A stretch of DNA of 64,000 bases from Streptomyces sp. NBC_00286 (GCF_036173125.1 NZ_CP108054.1:558001-622000); one strand, 5' to 3'; counted from the stretch's first letter, positions 17,785 through 27,180 are shown. Notes: generated by a model from the letters alone, not told the origin. Translations and numbers: made by a program.

Positions 17785-19026
17785 ATGCACAAATCGCGCA
17801 CAGTCGGCCTGGCGGCCACGGCCCTGGCCTTCACGCTGGCGGTTGCCGGCTGCTCCACCAAGGCCGAAACGGCCGGGACCGCCGCCGCGCCCGGGGTCAG
17901 CGACTCCACCATCAAGCTCGGGGTGCTGATGGACCTGTCGGGCCCGTTCGCGGGCACCGGCAAGACGATCCTCGACGCGAGCAACGTCGCCGTGAAGGAG
18001 ATCAACGCGGCAGGCGGTGTCTGCGACCGGAAGCTGGCACTCGTCACCCGCGACCACGGCTACGACCCGCAGAAGGCCGTCGCCGCGTACGACGAGATGG
18101 ATCCGCAGGTCCTCGGCTATCTGAACATCCTCGGCTCACCGGTCGTCACGGCGCTGCGGGACAAGATCGAGGCGAAGGACGAACTCGCCGGCCTGACCAC
18201 GTTCGCGTCGACCCTGCTCGGGGACGAGCACCTGATCGTCCTGGGCGCCACGTACGACATCCAGACGATCAACGGCCTGGACTGGCTCGCGAAGAAGGGC
18301 GCACTGCGCAGCGGCGATTCCGTCGGGCATATCTACCTCCAGGGAGAAATCGGCGAGAACAGCCTGCGGGGCAGCAAGTTCGCCGCGGGGAAGCTGGGGT
18401 TGAAGATCGTCGGCCAACAGATCGAACCCGCCGCAACCGACCTCACCAGCCAGGTCAACGCGCTCAAGTCGGCGAAGGTCAAGGCGATCGTGGTGGACTC
18501 GACGCCCAAGCAGGCGGCTTCGGTGGCGGCAGTGGCGCAGGCGGCCGGCATGGAGGTGCCGATCATGGGCGGGGTGTCGACCTTCGCCACCAGCCTGCTC
18601 AAGACGTCTGCGGCGCCCGCGCTCACCGAGCACTACACCAGGCTCTCCGGGCTGGGCGCCCTCGGCGCGGACAACGCCGCCGCTCGCAAGCTGGCCGCTG
18701 CCTGGAGGGACCAGAACGGTAAGGCACCGGAGGCCAGCAGCGGAGTCGTCCACGCCTACGCCATGACCAAGCTCTACGCCGAGATACTCGGCAAGAGCTG
18801 CGAGGACCTCACCCGCCCGGGCGTGCTCAAGGCCCGCGGCGCTGTCACCGACTTCACGCTACCGGGCCTGCTCCCGCCTCAGGACTTCTCCGATCCCGCT
18901 GAACCCAGTTCGCGCGAGGCCCAGGTGCTGGGTGTGGACAAGGATGTCTTCGCCGGAGTCAAAGCACTCGGTGACTTCTTCGCATCGGACCTGGCGAAGG
19001 AGTACAAGGTGCCGTCGGCCGGATGA
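17785..19026 (+). CDS. Liv-type ABC transporter substrate-binding lipoprotein
   Basis: 413 residues, a type I periplasmic-binding fold (Leu/Ile/Val-binding family). The lipoprotein signal ends LAVAGCSTK with Cys23 as lipidation site. The mature start SDSTIKLGVLMDLSGPFAGTG and the first-lobe motif AAGGVCDRKLALVTRDHGYDPQKAV are typical. GAGGAG lies 8 bases before ATG 17785. It gives the importer its specificity; because a CoA ligase, dehydrogenase, hydratase and thiolase follow, the ligand may be a branched or aromatic carboxylate (inference). The family ligand cannot be deduced from residues seen here. Confidence 0.93.
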   Translation: MHKSRTVGLAATALAFTLAVAGCSTKAETAGTAAAPGVSDSTIKLGVLMDLSGPFAGTGKTILDASNVAVKEINAAGGVCDRKLALVTRDHGYDPQKAVAAYDEMDPQVLGYLNILGSPVVTALRDKIEAKDELAGLTTFASTLLGDEHLIVLGATYDIQTINGLDWLAKKGALRSGDSVGHIYLQGEIGENSLRGSKFAAGKLGLKIVGQQIEPAATDLTSQVNALKSAKVKAIVVDSTPKQAASVAAVAQAAGMEVPIMGGVSTFATSLLKTSAAPALTEHYTRLSGLGALGADNAAARKLAAAWRDQNGKAPEASSGVVHAYAMTKLYAEILGKSCEDLTRPGVLKARGAVTDFTLPGLLPPQDFSDPAEPSSREAQVLGVDKDVFAGVKALGDFFASDLAKEYKVPSAG

Positions 19027-19106
19027 CACCGGGGACTGTGCCCGGCGGGCCGGCGGCGGTGCGCCGGCCCTCGGCTCCGCATGGCAGGGGAGCGGAGCGG
19101 CTTTGT

Positions 19107-19118
19107 CGATCGTTCGTT
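19107..19118. promoter_or_regulatory. TetR-type operator, copy 3
   Basis: CGATCGTTCGTT lies 21 bases before the TetR start codon. It is a half-conserved copy of the AACGATCGTT motif and suggests autoregulation. Confidence 0.55.
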
Positions 19119-19138
19119 CGTTCTGGGAGGCTGGGGCC

Positions 19139-19816
19139 ATGGATGCGATGAGCGGCAAAGCGGCGGGCAAGAGCGGCAAGGCAGCGGGCAAGAGTGGCAA
19201 GGCGGCGGACAATGGTCCCTCCAGCCCCCGGGGAAACGGCCGGGACGCCATCATGGACGCCGCACGAGATGTCTTCGCGGAGCGCGGCTACTTCGGCGCC
19301 TCCATTCGTGACATCGCCAAGCGGGCCGACATGAGTCTGTCCGCCCTCTATTACTACTACTCCGGCAAGGCGCAGCTCTTCCACGCCCTGATCGAGGACT
19401 CGCTCGACGACTACTTCCGCCACTGCGAGAAGGAACTGGCCCAGGCCGGTGACGACCCCGCCGCGCGGCTGGCCGCCCTGGTCAGAGTGACGGTCGACTA
19501 CCGGGTCCGGCGGCGGGTCGAGAGTCTGCTGACCCTCCAGGAACTCCGTTATCTCGAACCCGAGTACCGCAACCCCATCATCGAAAGGCGGCACGCCGTA
19601 TCGGGACTCTTCCAGAAGGCCATAGACGACGGCCTCGCCGGCGGAGTCTTCCGGACCCCGCACCCGGACGACGCCCGCCGGGCGGTCATGGCCATGTGTA
19701 ACGCCGTCGCCCAGTGGTACGACCCCTCCGGCGACCTCGGGACGACGGAGCTGTGCGACCGGTACGTGCGGCTGGCGTTCGCCATGCTCGGGCACGGCGA
19801 GGCGCCGGCCCGGTAG
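19139..19816 (+). CDS. TetR-family transcriptional regulator of the catabolic cluster
   Basis: 225 residues. The helix-turn-helix (AARDVFAERGYFGASIRDIAKRADMSLSALYYYYSGKAQLFHALI) occupies residues about 40-85, followed by a helical ligand domain with an EALRY-like LQELRYLEPEYRNPIIERR segment found in FadR/KstR-style acyl-CoA-responsive regulators. The first 26 residues are unusual: an imperfect threefold SGKAAGK repeat encoded by 21-base DNA repeats. It sits between the transporter and enzyme genes, and its own leader carries a copy of the operator motif. An acyl-CoA effector is inferred. ATG 19148 is an alternative start. Confidence 0.9.
   Translation: MDAMSGKAAGKSGKAAGKSGKAADNGPSSPRGNGRDAIMDAARDVFAERGYFGASIRDIAKRADMSLSALYYYYSGKAQLFHALIEDSLDDYFRHCEKELAQAGDDPAARLAALVRVTVDYRVRRRVESLLTLQELRYLEPEYRNPIIERRHAVSGLFQKAIDDGLAGGVFRTPHPDDARRAVMAMCNAVAQWYDPSGDLGTTELCDRYVRLAFAMLGHGEAPAR
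19151..19210 (+). repeat. 21-bp tandem repeat in the TetR gene
   Basis: Three imperfect units at 19151-19171, 19172-19192 and 19193-19210 (18 bases), each close to AGCGGCAAGGCAGCGGGCAA. They encode a Lys/Gly/Ala tail in front of the DNA-binding domain. Confidence 0.85.
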
Positions 19817-19868
19817 GTCGCCCGCTCTTTTCGTCGCGGTCATTGACAGTGGGCGAGACGGCGACCTA

Positions 19869-19885
19869 ACTTAACGATCGTTCGA
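19869..19885. promoter_or_regulatory. TetR-type operator, copy 4 (perfect core)
   Basis: ACTTAACGATCGTTCGA with the perfect palindrome AACGATCGTT at 19873-19882, about 140 bases before the SDR gene. It probably controls the catabolic operon that starts there. Confidence 0.7.
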
Positions 19886-20024
19886 CAAGTACCTTCTCTC
19901 TTCATCGGCTGCGGTCCCGACCACAACGGCCGGGGCCCGTGCCCCGGCGTACGACAGCAGTCGCCGAGCCTTCGCGGCGCCGGCGGCGGCAGATCCGACA
20001 CCGACTCGACCGACTGGAGCGTCC

Positions 20025-20789
20025 ATGCAGACCAGCGGAATATCCGCAGTGGTGACCGGCGGCGCGTCGGGGCTCGGCCTGGCGACGGCACGGCGCCTGC
20101 TCAAGGCCGGCGCCCGCGTCACCATCGCGGACCTGCCCTCCTCGGACGGCGACCGCACCGTCCGCGACCTCGGCCCGGAGGCCGTCTTCGTCCCCGCCGA
20201 CGTGACGAGCACCGAGGACATGACCGCCGTCCTCGACACCGCCGAGCGGACAGGAGCGCTGCGCGCGGTCGTCCACTGCGCGGGCCGCGGCGGTCCGCTC
20301 CGCGTGGTCAACAAGGACGGCACCGCCGGTGATCTCGACCATTTCCGCGCCGTGGTCGACGTCAACCTGATCGGCACCTTCAATGTGCTCCGGCTCGCCG
20401 CCGCCCGCATGGCTCGCAACGAACCACTCGACGGGGACCGCGGAGTGGTGGTCATGACAGCGTCGGTCGCGGCGTTCGAGGGGCAGATCGGACAGAGCCC
20501 GTACGCGGCGTCGAAAGCCGGAGTGGCCGGCCTCACGGTGTGTGCGGCCCGGGATCTGGCGAGCAAGAGCATCCGGGTCGTCACCATCGCGCCCGGCTTG
20601 TTCGACACACCGATGCTCGGCAGGAGGCCGAAGGAGAAGCTCGACGCGCTCGCTGCCGCGGTGCCGCACCCTCCGCGCCTCGGCGCGGCGGACGAGTACG
20701 CACAACTCGCCCTGCACATCATCGACAACGCGATGCTCAACGGAGAGACCATCCGCCTCGACGGCGCGATCCGCCTGGCCCCACGCTGA
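20025..20789 (+). CDS. Short-chain dehydrogenase, 3-hydroxyacyl-CoA dehydrogenase (HSD10-like)
   Basis: 254-residue NAD(P)-dependent SDR. The cofactor motif TGGASGLGLATA and the catalytic SPYAASKAG (YxxxK) with the preceding serine block VVMTASVAAFEGQIGQ are present. The layout, including NKDGTAGDLDHFRAVVDVNLIGTFNV and the ending LNGETIRLDGAIRLAPR, resembles type 10 17-beta-HSD / 2-methyl-3-hydroxybutyryl-CoA dehydrogenases, so it probably performs the third beta-oxidation step on a branched acyl-CoA. First gene of the enzyme operon behind operator copy 4. Confidence 0.9.
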   Translation: MQTSGISAVVTGGASGLGLATARRLLKAGARVTIADLPSSDGDRTVRDLGPEAVFVPADVTSTEDMTAVLDTAERTGALRAVVHCAGRGGPLRVVNKDGTAGDLDHFRAVVDVNLIGTFNVLRLAAARMARNEPLDGDRGVVVMTASVAAFEGQIGQSPYAASKAGVAGLTVCAARDLASKSIRVVTIAPGLFDTPMLGRRPKEKLDALAAAVPHPPRLGAADEYAQLALHIIDNAMLNGETIRLDGAIRLAPR

Positions 20790-20851
20790 AGGCCGGCGCA
20801 ACCGCCACTCCCCAACCGCGACCACCGCTTGGCCACCGCAAAGGAGCTTCC

Positions 20852-21619
20852 GTGGCAGACGAAGTACTGGTCGAGTACGGCGACGACGGCATCGCCGTCA
20901 TCACCATCAACCGGCCCGAATCCCGCAACGCGGTCACCCGAGCCGTCGCGGAGGCGATCGCATCCGCACTGGACGAGCTGGACGAGCGTGACGACCTCGC
21001 GGTCGGCATCATCACCGGCGCGGGCGGCACCTTCTGCGCGGGCATGGACCTCAAGGCGTTTCTGCGGGGCGAGCGCCCTCACGTGCAGGGGCGCGGTTTC
21101 GCCGGCCTCACCGAGACCCCGCCGCGCAAGCCGCTGATCGCCGCCGTCGAGGGCTACGCCGTGGCGGGCGGATGCGAGATCGCCCTCGCGAGTGACCTGG
21201 TCGTCGCCGCGGAGGACGCCAAGTTCGGGTTGCCCGAGGTCAAGCGCGGTCTGGTGGCGGTGGCCGGAGGACTGCTGCGACTGCCGGGCCGGATCCCGTA
21301 CCAGATCGCGATGGAACTCGCTCTCACCGGCGATGTCCTCACCGCGGACCGGGCCCACCACTACGGACTGGTCAACCGGCTCACCCCGCCCGGCGGCGCG
21401 CTGAAGGAGGCGAGGCTGCTGGCCTCCGCCATCGCCGCCAACGGTCCGCTCGCCGTACGGATCACCAAACGTATCCTCGTGGAGTCTCCCGGCTGGCCAC
21501 GCGACGAGCTGTTCGACCGTCAGAAACCGATCACCGAGCTGGTGTTCAACTCGGATGACGCTCGGGAAGGCGCGTCGGCCTTCACCGAGAAGCGCGCTCC
21601 CGTCTGGCGAGGCCGGTGA
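20852..21619 (+). CDS. Enoyl-CoA hydratase (crotonase family)
   Basis: 255 residues. Crotonase landmarks: NRPESRNAVTRAV, oxyanion-hole segment GAGGTFCAGMDLKAF, and VEGYAVAGGCEIALASD followed by FGLPEVKRGL. The two acidic residues expected for hydratase activity (Glu in GGCEI and Glu in LPEV) are both retained. GTG at 20852 is preceded by AAGGAG. It should hydrate a 2-enoyl-CoA within the same pathway as the adjacent SDR and thiolase. Confidence 0.9.
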   Translation: MADEVLVEYGDDGIAVITINRPESRNAVTRAVAEAIASALDELDERDDLAVGIITGAGGTFCAGMDLKAFLRGERPHVQGRGFAGLTETPPRKPLIAAVEGYAVAGGCEIALASDLVVAAEDAKFGLPEVKRGLVAVAGGLLRLPGRIPYQIAMELALTGDVLTADRAHHYGLVNRLTPPGGALKEARLLASAIAANGPLAVRITKRILVESPGWPRDELFDRQKPITELVFNSDDAREGASAFTEKRAPVWRGR

Positions 21620-21626
21620 GCGGCCG

Positions 21627-22817
21627 GTGAACGAAGAACAGGACCAGGAACGTGCGAACGGCGCCGTACCCGATGCGGCCCCGGGGCCGCTCACCGGGCT
21701 GCGGGTCATCGAGCTCGGGGGCATCGGGCCGGGGCCGTTCTGTGCGATGCTCCTCGCCGACGCCGGCGCGGACGTGATCCGTGTCGAGCGCCCGTCGGAC
21801 GTGGCCGGCACGCCCGATCCCGTCCTGCACCGGGGCCGGCGCTCGGCCGCCATCGACCTCAAGCACCCGGAAGGCGTCGACGCCGTCCTCGACCTGGTGG
21901 CGGATGCCGATGTCCTCCTGGAGGGCTTCCGGCCGGGGGTGGCCGAACGGCTCGGCGTGGGCCCCGGCCCGTGCCTGGACCGCAACCCGCGCCTGGTCTA
22001 CGGACGGATGACGGGATTCGGACAGGACGGGCCGCTCGCGCCGCGGGCCGGGCACGACATCAACTACATCGCCCTGTCGGGGGCCCTGGGAGCCATCGGA
22101 CCGGCCGACGGCCCGCCGGTCCTGCCGCTCAACCTGCTCGGCGACTTCGGCGGCGGTGGCGCACTGCTCGCCTTCGGTGTGCTGTGCGCGGTCGTGCAGG
22201 CAGGCGCCACCGGGAAAGGCCAGGTGGTGGACGCCGCCATGGTGGACGGGTCGGCTCAGCTGATGGCCATGATCTACGGCCGTCTGCACGAGGGGCGGTG
22301 GACCGACCGCCGGGGCGTCAACTACCTGGACGGCACAGCCCCGTTCTACGGTGTCTACCGCTGCAGCGACGGCGAGTACGTCGCGGTCGGCGCGATCGAG
22401 GCGCCCTTCTTCGCCACCCTCCTGGAACGGCTCGGTCTGGTCGCGGACGCCGACTTCGCCCAACAGTGGGACCGGTCCCGCTGGCCGGTCATGCGGCGGC
22501 GCCTGGCGGAGGTCTTCGCCGCCCGGACCCGCGACGACTGGGCCGCCGTATTCACCGACGCCGACGCCTGCGTCACCCCCGTGCTGTCGCTGGCGGAGGC
22601 ACCGCACCATCCTCACAACGCCGCACGCGGCACCTTCCTCACCGACGGCACGGGAGTCCTCCAGCCCGCCCCGGCCCCCCGGTTCGGCTCCTCCACCCCT
22701 CGCCGGCACCCCCGGCCGGCCCCCCTTCCGGGCGAGCACACAGCGCAGGTCCTCGCCGAGACGGGCCGGAACCCCGAGCAGATCAAGAAGCTTTTCGACG
22801 CGGAGGTCGTGCGATGA
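21627..22817 (+). CDS. CoA-transferase family III protein, alpha-methylacyl-CoA racemase-like
   Basis: 396 residues. The opening LTGLRVIELGGIGPGPFCAMLLADAGADVIRVERP is the CaiB/BaiF family signature. AGHDINYIALSGALGAIG and LLGDFGGGG hold the His and Asp used as acid/base pair in alpha-methylacyl-CoA racemases, and the overall length suits that subfamily. It would invert the 2-methyl centre so that an S-specific acyl-CoA dehydrogenase can act, pointing to a methyl-branched substrate. GTG 21627 lies 7 bases after the crotonase stop; no strong ribosome binding site is seen. Confidence 0.85.
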   Translation: MNEEQDQERANGAVPDAAPGPLTGLRVIELGGIGPGPFCAMLLADAGADVIRVERPSDVAGTPDPVLHRGRRSAAIDLKHPEGVDAVLDLVADADVLLEGFRPGVAERLGVGPGPCLDRNPRLVYGRMTGFGQDGPLAPRAGHDINYIALSGALGAIGPADGPPVLPLNLLGDFGGGGALLAFGVLCAVVQAGATGKGQVVDAAMVDGSAQLMAMIYGRLHEGRWTDRRGVNYLDGTAPFYGVYRCSDGEYVAVGAIEAPFFATLLERLGLVADADFAQQWDRSRWPVMRRRLAEVFAARTRDDWAAVFTDADACVTPVLSLAEAPHHPHNAARGTFLTDGTGVLQPAPAPRFGSSTPRRHPRPAPLPGEHTAQVLAETGRNPEQIKKLFDAEVVR

Positions 22818-22881
22818 ACCGGTGTACCGCGCGAAAGCCCTGCATGTCCGGCCGCGGGCCGGCGCGTGAAGGGAGCGGCAC

Positions 22882-24645
22882 ATGACCGACTACTGGCCCG
22901 CGGGACTGCCTCGCCGCCTCGACTACCCCGATGTCCCGCTCGGCGCGGTACTCGCCGGCTCCGCCCGCCGCTACCGCGACCGGGCGGCCATACGCGACGG
23001 CGACCAGGTTCTCACCTTCACCGGCCTGTACGAACAGGCTGCCGCGTTCGCACGCGGCCTCAGGTCGCACGGCATACGGCAGGGTGACGTGGTCGCCCTT
23101 CACCTGCCCAACACCCTGTGGTTCGCCGTCGCCTACTACGGCATCACGCTCGCGGGCGCGACAGCTTGCCCGGCCAACCCCGCCCAGCCGGCCAGAGCCC
23201 TGCGCGCCCAGCTCGCCGACTGCTCCGCGGCGGCCGTGGTGACCCATCCGGGGCCGGCACCGGTGCTGGCCGAGGCGATCGACGGGCTGCCGGTCCGGCT
23301 GGTCGTCATCGTGCCGCCCAGCGCATCGGCCCCCGCCGACAGGCCGGAGGACTGCGCACAGCTCTTCGGGAAGGCGGGCACCGCCCTGGAGGCCCTCGTC
23401 GCAGGCCAGAGCACCCACCCGCCACAGGTGCTGGTCCCCACCGACTCCGTCGCCCAGTACGGGTACACCGGCGGAACCACCGGGGCGCCCAAGGGGGTGC
23501 GCATACTGCACCGCAACATCGTCGCCAACACCATCCAGGTCGCCTGCTGGCGCTCCGGGGCCCTCCCCGGGCTCGACAGCGAAGGCGGTGTGGTGCTGAC
23601 CCCCTTGGAGACCTCCGGCGACTATGCACTGGCACCGGGCAGCTACGCCACGCTGTGCGTCTCGCCCTTGTTCCACGCCCTGGGCCTGATCAGCCTCAAC
23701 TTCTTCCTCCTGTGCGGCGCGACCACCATCCTGAGCGGCCGCTTCGATGCGGAGTCGTACCTGGAGCAGGTGGAACGGCACCGGATCGCGTACATCCCGG
23801 GCGCCCCGGCGCTCTGGCACGCCCTGCTGGCGACACCGGGCATCCGCACGCGGGACCTCAGCTCGGTCAGGGCCGTGGTGTCGGGCGGCGCCCCCATCGA
23901 CACGGACTCGTTGGAGAAGCTGACAGGGGTCTTCCCCAACGCCGCCGTCATCGAGGGTTACGGCCTGACGGAGGCGACAGCAACCGTGTCCAGTGGCCCG
24001 ATCGCGACGGCCGGGCTGCGCAAGCCGGGCAGCCAGGGGGTCCCCCTTCCCGACACCGAGGTGGAGATCCGGGACCCGCTGCGTCCCGGCCGGAAGGTGC
24101 CGCGGGGCGAGCGCGGCGAGATCTGGGTGCGGGGCCCTCAGGTGGCCTCGGGCTACCTCGGCCGCCCGGACGAGACCGCCGCGCAGTTCGTCGACGGCTG
24201 GCTGCGCACCGGCGACACCGGCCACCTCGACGCGGACGGCTTCCTGTACGTCTCCGGCAGATCAAAGGACATGCTCATCTACAAGGGCTACAACGTGTAC
24301 CCGCGCGAGCTGGAGGACATCCTCGGCGGACACCCGGCAGTGCTCCAGGCGTCGGTCGTCGGGAGGGCCGTGCCTGCCGTCGGCGAGGTCCCCGTCGCCT
24401 TCGTGGTCCCCGCTGCCGAGCCGCGCGCGATGGCCGAGGAGTTGATGGAGTACGTCGCGGAGCGCGTGACGCCGTACAAGCGGATCAGAGAGGTCCGTTT
24501 CGTCGACGAACTTCCCCTGTCCCCGGCTGGAAAGGTGCTGAAAACCGAGCTCCGCCGCCTGGCCCGGACGACTCGGGGCCCGGGCGAACCCCCCTCGGGC
24601 ACACAGGAATCCAGCGCGCCGGACACGGCGGAAAGGCAGGTCTGA
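22882..24645 (+). CDS. Acyl-CoA synthetase (AMP-forming)
   Basis: 587-residue adenylate-forming ligase that activates a carboxylic acid to its CoA thioester. Motifs in order: YGYTGGTTGAPKGV (ATP loop), IEGYGLTEAT, GWLRTGDTGHLDADGFLYVSGR, KGYNVYPRELEDIL and the catalytic lysine in LPLSPAGKVLKTEL. A GGGAGCGG ribosome binding site precedes ATG 22882. It is the entry enzyme of the pathway and should act on the acid imported by the Liv-type transporter. Substrate not predictable from the motifs. Confidence 0.92.
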   Translation: MTDYWPAGLPRRLDYPDVPLGAVLAGSARRYRDRAAIRDGDQVLTFTGLYEQAAAFARGLRSHGIRQGDVVALHLPNTLWFAVAYYGITLAGATACPANPAQPARALRAQLADCSAAAVVTHPGPAPVLAEAIDGLPVRLVVIVPPSASAPADRPEDCAQLFGKAGTALEALVAGQSTHPPQVLVPTDSVAQYGYTGGTTGAPKGVRILHRNIVANTIQVACWRSGALPGLDSEGGVVLTPLETSGDYALAPGSYATLCVSPLFHALGLISLNFFLLCGATTILSGRFDAESYLEQVERHRIAYIPGAPALWHALLATPGIRTRDLSSVRAVVSGGAPIDTDSLEKLTGVFPNAAVIEGYGLTEATATVSSGPIATAGLRKPGSQGVPLPDTEVEIRDPLRPGRKVPRGERGEIWVRGPQVASGYLGRPDETAAQFVDGWLRTGDTGHLDADGFLYVSGRSKDMLIYKGYNVYPRELEDILGGHPAVLQASVVGRAVPAVGEVPVAFVVPAAEPRAMAEELMEYVAERVTPYKRIREVRFVDELPLSPAGKVLKTELRRLARTTRGPGEPPSGTQESSAPDTAERQV

Positions 24646-24646
24646 C

Positions 24647-25816
24647 ATGCGTGACGCGGTCATCGTGGACGCCGTCCGTACCCCCGTGGGCAAGCGGAAC
24701 GGCTCGTTGAGCACTGTGCACCCGGTCGACCTGTCCGCCGTGGTGCTGCGCGCCCTCGCCGAACGCAACGACCTGGACCCGGCGTTGGTCGAGGACGTGC
24801 TGTGGGGCTGCGTCTCGCAGACCGGTGAGCAGGGCGGCTGCGTCGGCCGTTTCGCCGTCCTGGCCGCCGGATGGCCTGAGGAAGTGCCGGGCGTCACCAT
24901 CGACCGGCAGTGCGGATCCTCGCAGCAGGCGGCGCAGTTCGCCGCCGCGGGAGTGATGAGCGGCCAGTACGACATCGTGGTCGCGGGCGGCGTGGAGTCG
25001 ATGAGCCGCGTACCGCTGGGCTCCGGCCGCGAGCGGGGCCCCGGCGAACCCTTCGGCCCTGCCGTGCAGGCCCGGTACGGCGTCTCACGGTTCAGCCAGG
25101 GGCTGGGCGCGGAGGAGATCGCGCGGCGCTGGCGGCTGAGCCGGGAGCAACTCGACGCGCACAGCCTCCGGTCGCACGCCAACGCGGCGGCCGCGATCGA
25201 CGAGGGGCGGTTCAAGTCCCAGATCGTGCCGGTGGACGTGACGGATGAGGACGGTTCCGTACGCACCGTCGACACGGACGAGGGAGTACGGCGGGGCGGC
25301 ACGGCCGCCACGATGGCGGGTCTGAAGCCCGCGTTCACCGAGGACGGCGTGGTCACGGCCGGCAACTCCTCGCAGATATCGGACGGTGCCTCGGCGCTGC
25401 TGGTCATGAGCGGCGAGAAGGCGCGTGAACTCGGTCTGCGCCCGATCGCCCGCTTCCACTCCTTCGCCGTTGTCGGAGTCGACCCCGTGACGATGCTGAC
25501 CGGCCCCATCCCGGCCACCGAGAAGGTCCTGAAGCGCGCCGGTCTGGGCATCGAGGACATCGGAGCCTTCGAGATCAACGAGGCGTTCGCCAGCGTGACC
25601 TGCGCCTGGCTGGCCGAGACCGGCGCCGATCCGGACCGGCTCAACCCCGACGGCGGCGCCATCGCCCTCGGCCACCCCCTGGGTGCCTCCGGCGCCCGGT
25701 TGACCACGACGCTGCTCCACCACATGCGAGCCACCGGCGCCCGCTACGGCCTGCAGTCGATGTGCGAGGGCGGCGGCATGGCGAACGCCACCGTCCTGGA
25801 ACTCCTTCCCCGCTGA
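24647..25816 (+). CDS. Acetyl-CoA C-acyltransferase (thiolase)
   Basis: 389 residues, degradative thiolase type. The nucleophilic cysteine is in IDRQCGSSQQAAQFAA, the histidine in GGAIALGHPLGASGAR and the second catalytic cysteine in SMCEGGGMANATV; NEAFASV is also present. It catalyses the last beta-oxidation step, splitting a 3-ketoacyl-CoA with CoA. It starts immediately after the acyl-CoA synthetase stop codon, so they are cotranscribed. Confidence 0.94.
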   Translation: MRDAVIVDAVRTPVGKRNGSLSTVHPVDLSAVVLRALAERNDLDPALVEDVLWGCVSQTGEQGGCVGRFAVLAAGWPEEVPGVTIDRQCGSSQQAAQFAAAGVMSGQYDIVVAGGVESMSRVPLGSGRERGPGEPFGPAVQARYGVSRFSQGLGAEEIARRWRLSREQLDAHSLRSHANAAAAIDEGRFKSQIVPVDVTDEDGSVRTVDTDEGVRRGGTAATMAGLKPAFTEDGVVTAGNSSQISDGASALLVMSGEKARELGLRPIARFHSFAVVGVDPVTMLTGPIPATEKVLKRAGLGIEDIGAFEINEAFASVTCAWLAETGADPDRLNPDGGAIALGHPLGASGARLTTTLLHHMRATGARYGLQSMCEGGGMANATVLELLPR

Positions 25817-25849
25817 GCCCGAACAGCTCGAGCAGCCGGAGCAGTTGGA

Positions 25850-27073
25850 GTGGCCAAGCGGCCCAAGCAGCCCGAGCCCTGGGGCCCGCTCGACAAGGCG
25901 CCCACAACCGAGGAGTGCGAAAAGCCAATGGAACCTGACGAGTTCGACGCCGTTCTGGCGGCGGTGCGGGCCTTCGTGCGCGAGAAGGTCGTCCCGCGCG
26001 AGAACGAGATCGAGGAGAAGGACGAGATCCCGGCGGACCTCCGCGAGAAGGCCGCGGCCATGGGCCTGTTCGGCTACGCCCTGCCCCAGGAGTACGGCGG
26101 CCTTGGCTTCTCCATGACGGAGGACGTGCGCCTTTCTCTGGAGATCGGCTACACCACGCCCGCGTTCCGCTCCATGTTCAGCATCAACAACGGGGTCGCC
26201 GGCCAGCTCCTGGCGAGTACCGGCACCGAGGAGCAGAAGCGGCGCTATCTGCCGCGGATGGCCGCCGGGGAGTTGATCGCGGCGTTCACGCTCACGGAGG
26301 CGGAGGCGGGCTCGGACCCCAGCGGTATCAGGACCCGTGCCGTACGAGACGGGGACGGCTACGTCCTGAACGGCAGCAAGCGGTTCATCACCAATGCTCC
26401 GCTTGCCGGTGTCTTCATGGTGTTCGCCCGCACCGGGCCGCAGAGCACGGGCGCCGAGGGGATCTCCGTCTTCGCCGTCGACGCGGACAGCCCGGGTCTC
26501 ACTGTCGGTCCCAGGGACCACAAGATGGGCCAGTCGGGTGCCTTGAGCGCCGAGGTCTTCTTCGACGACGTACGCCTTCCGGCGCGTGCCCTCGTCGGAG
26601 AACGCGAGGAAGAGGGATTCCGCACCGCCATGCGGTCGCTGGCGAGGGGACGTCTGAGCGTCGCGGCGATGTGTGTGGGGCTGGCCGGGCGCATCCTGGA
26701 CGAAAGCGTCGCGCACGCCTCGGTCACCCGGCAGGGCGGACGCCCCATCAGCGAGTTCCAACTCGTCCAGGCCATGCTCGCCGAGTCGCACGCCGAGAAG
26801 TATGCGGGCCGCGCCATGGTCCTTGAGGCGGCCCGCGCGTACGACTCGGGCGAGGACCGCAGGCTGGCGCCGTCCTCCACGAAACTGTTCTGCAGCGAGA
26901 TGGTGGGCCGGGTGGCCGACCGTGCCGTCCAGATACACGGGGGTATGGGATACATGCGCCACGTTCCCGTCGAGCGCTTCTACCGGGACGTGCGATTGTT
27001 CCGCATCTACGAGGGGACGAGCGAGATCCAGAAGCTCATCGTGGGCAGGCAGTTGCTGCGGGAGCACGCGTGA
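25850..27073 (+). CDS. Acyl-CoA dehydrogenase
   Basis: 407-residue FAD enzyme that introduces the 2,3 double bond. Landmarks: the FAD/substrate segment AAFTLTEAEAGSDPSGI, GYVLNGSKRFITNAPLAGVFMVFAR, IHGGMGYMRHVPVERFYRDVRLFRIYEGTSEIQ, where the Glu of YEGTSEIQ is the usual catalytic base. GTG 25850 follows GGAG by 8 bases, giving a 26-residue proline-rich extension before the usual start region; ATG 25928 is an alternative. Completes the oxidation set with the SDR, crotonase and thiolase. Confidence 0.92.
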   Translation: MAKRPKQPEPWGPLDKAPTTEECEKPMEPDEFDAVLAAVRAFVREKVVPRENEIEEKDEIPADLREKAAAMGLFGYALPQEYGGLGFSMTEDVRLSLEIGYTTPAFRSMFSINNGVAGQLLASTGTEEQKRRYLPRMAAGELIAAFTLTEAEAGSDPSGIRTRAVRDGDGYVLNGSKRFITNAPLAGVFMVFARTGPQSTGAEGISVFAVDADSPGLTVGPRDHKMGQSGALSAEVFFDDVRLPARALVGEREEEGFRTAMRSLARGRLSVAAMCVGLAGRILDESVAHASVTRQGGRPISEFQLVQAMLAESHAEKYAGRAMVLEAARAYDSGEDRRLAPSSTKLFCSEMVGRVADRAVQIHGGMGYMRHVPVERFYRDVRLFRIYEGTSEIQKLIVGRQLLREHA

Positions 27074-27180
27074 CGGGCGGCGCGGGCGGCCCCATGAGCG
27101 AGGCGCGCGAGGCCACCGGTCCGCACGGGGAAGGCGACCGGCCGTCGCTGTGCGGTCGTGGGCCGACAGGGGGCACGCCG

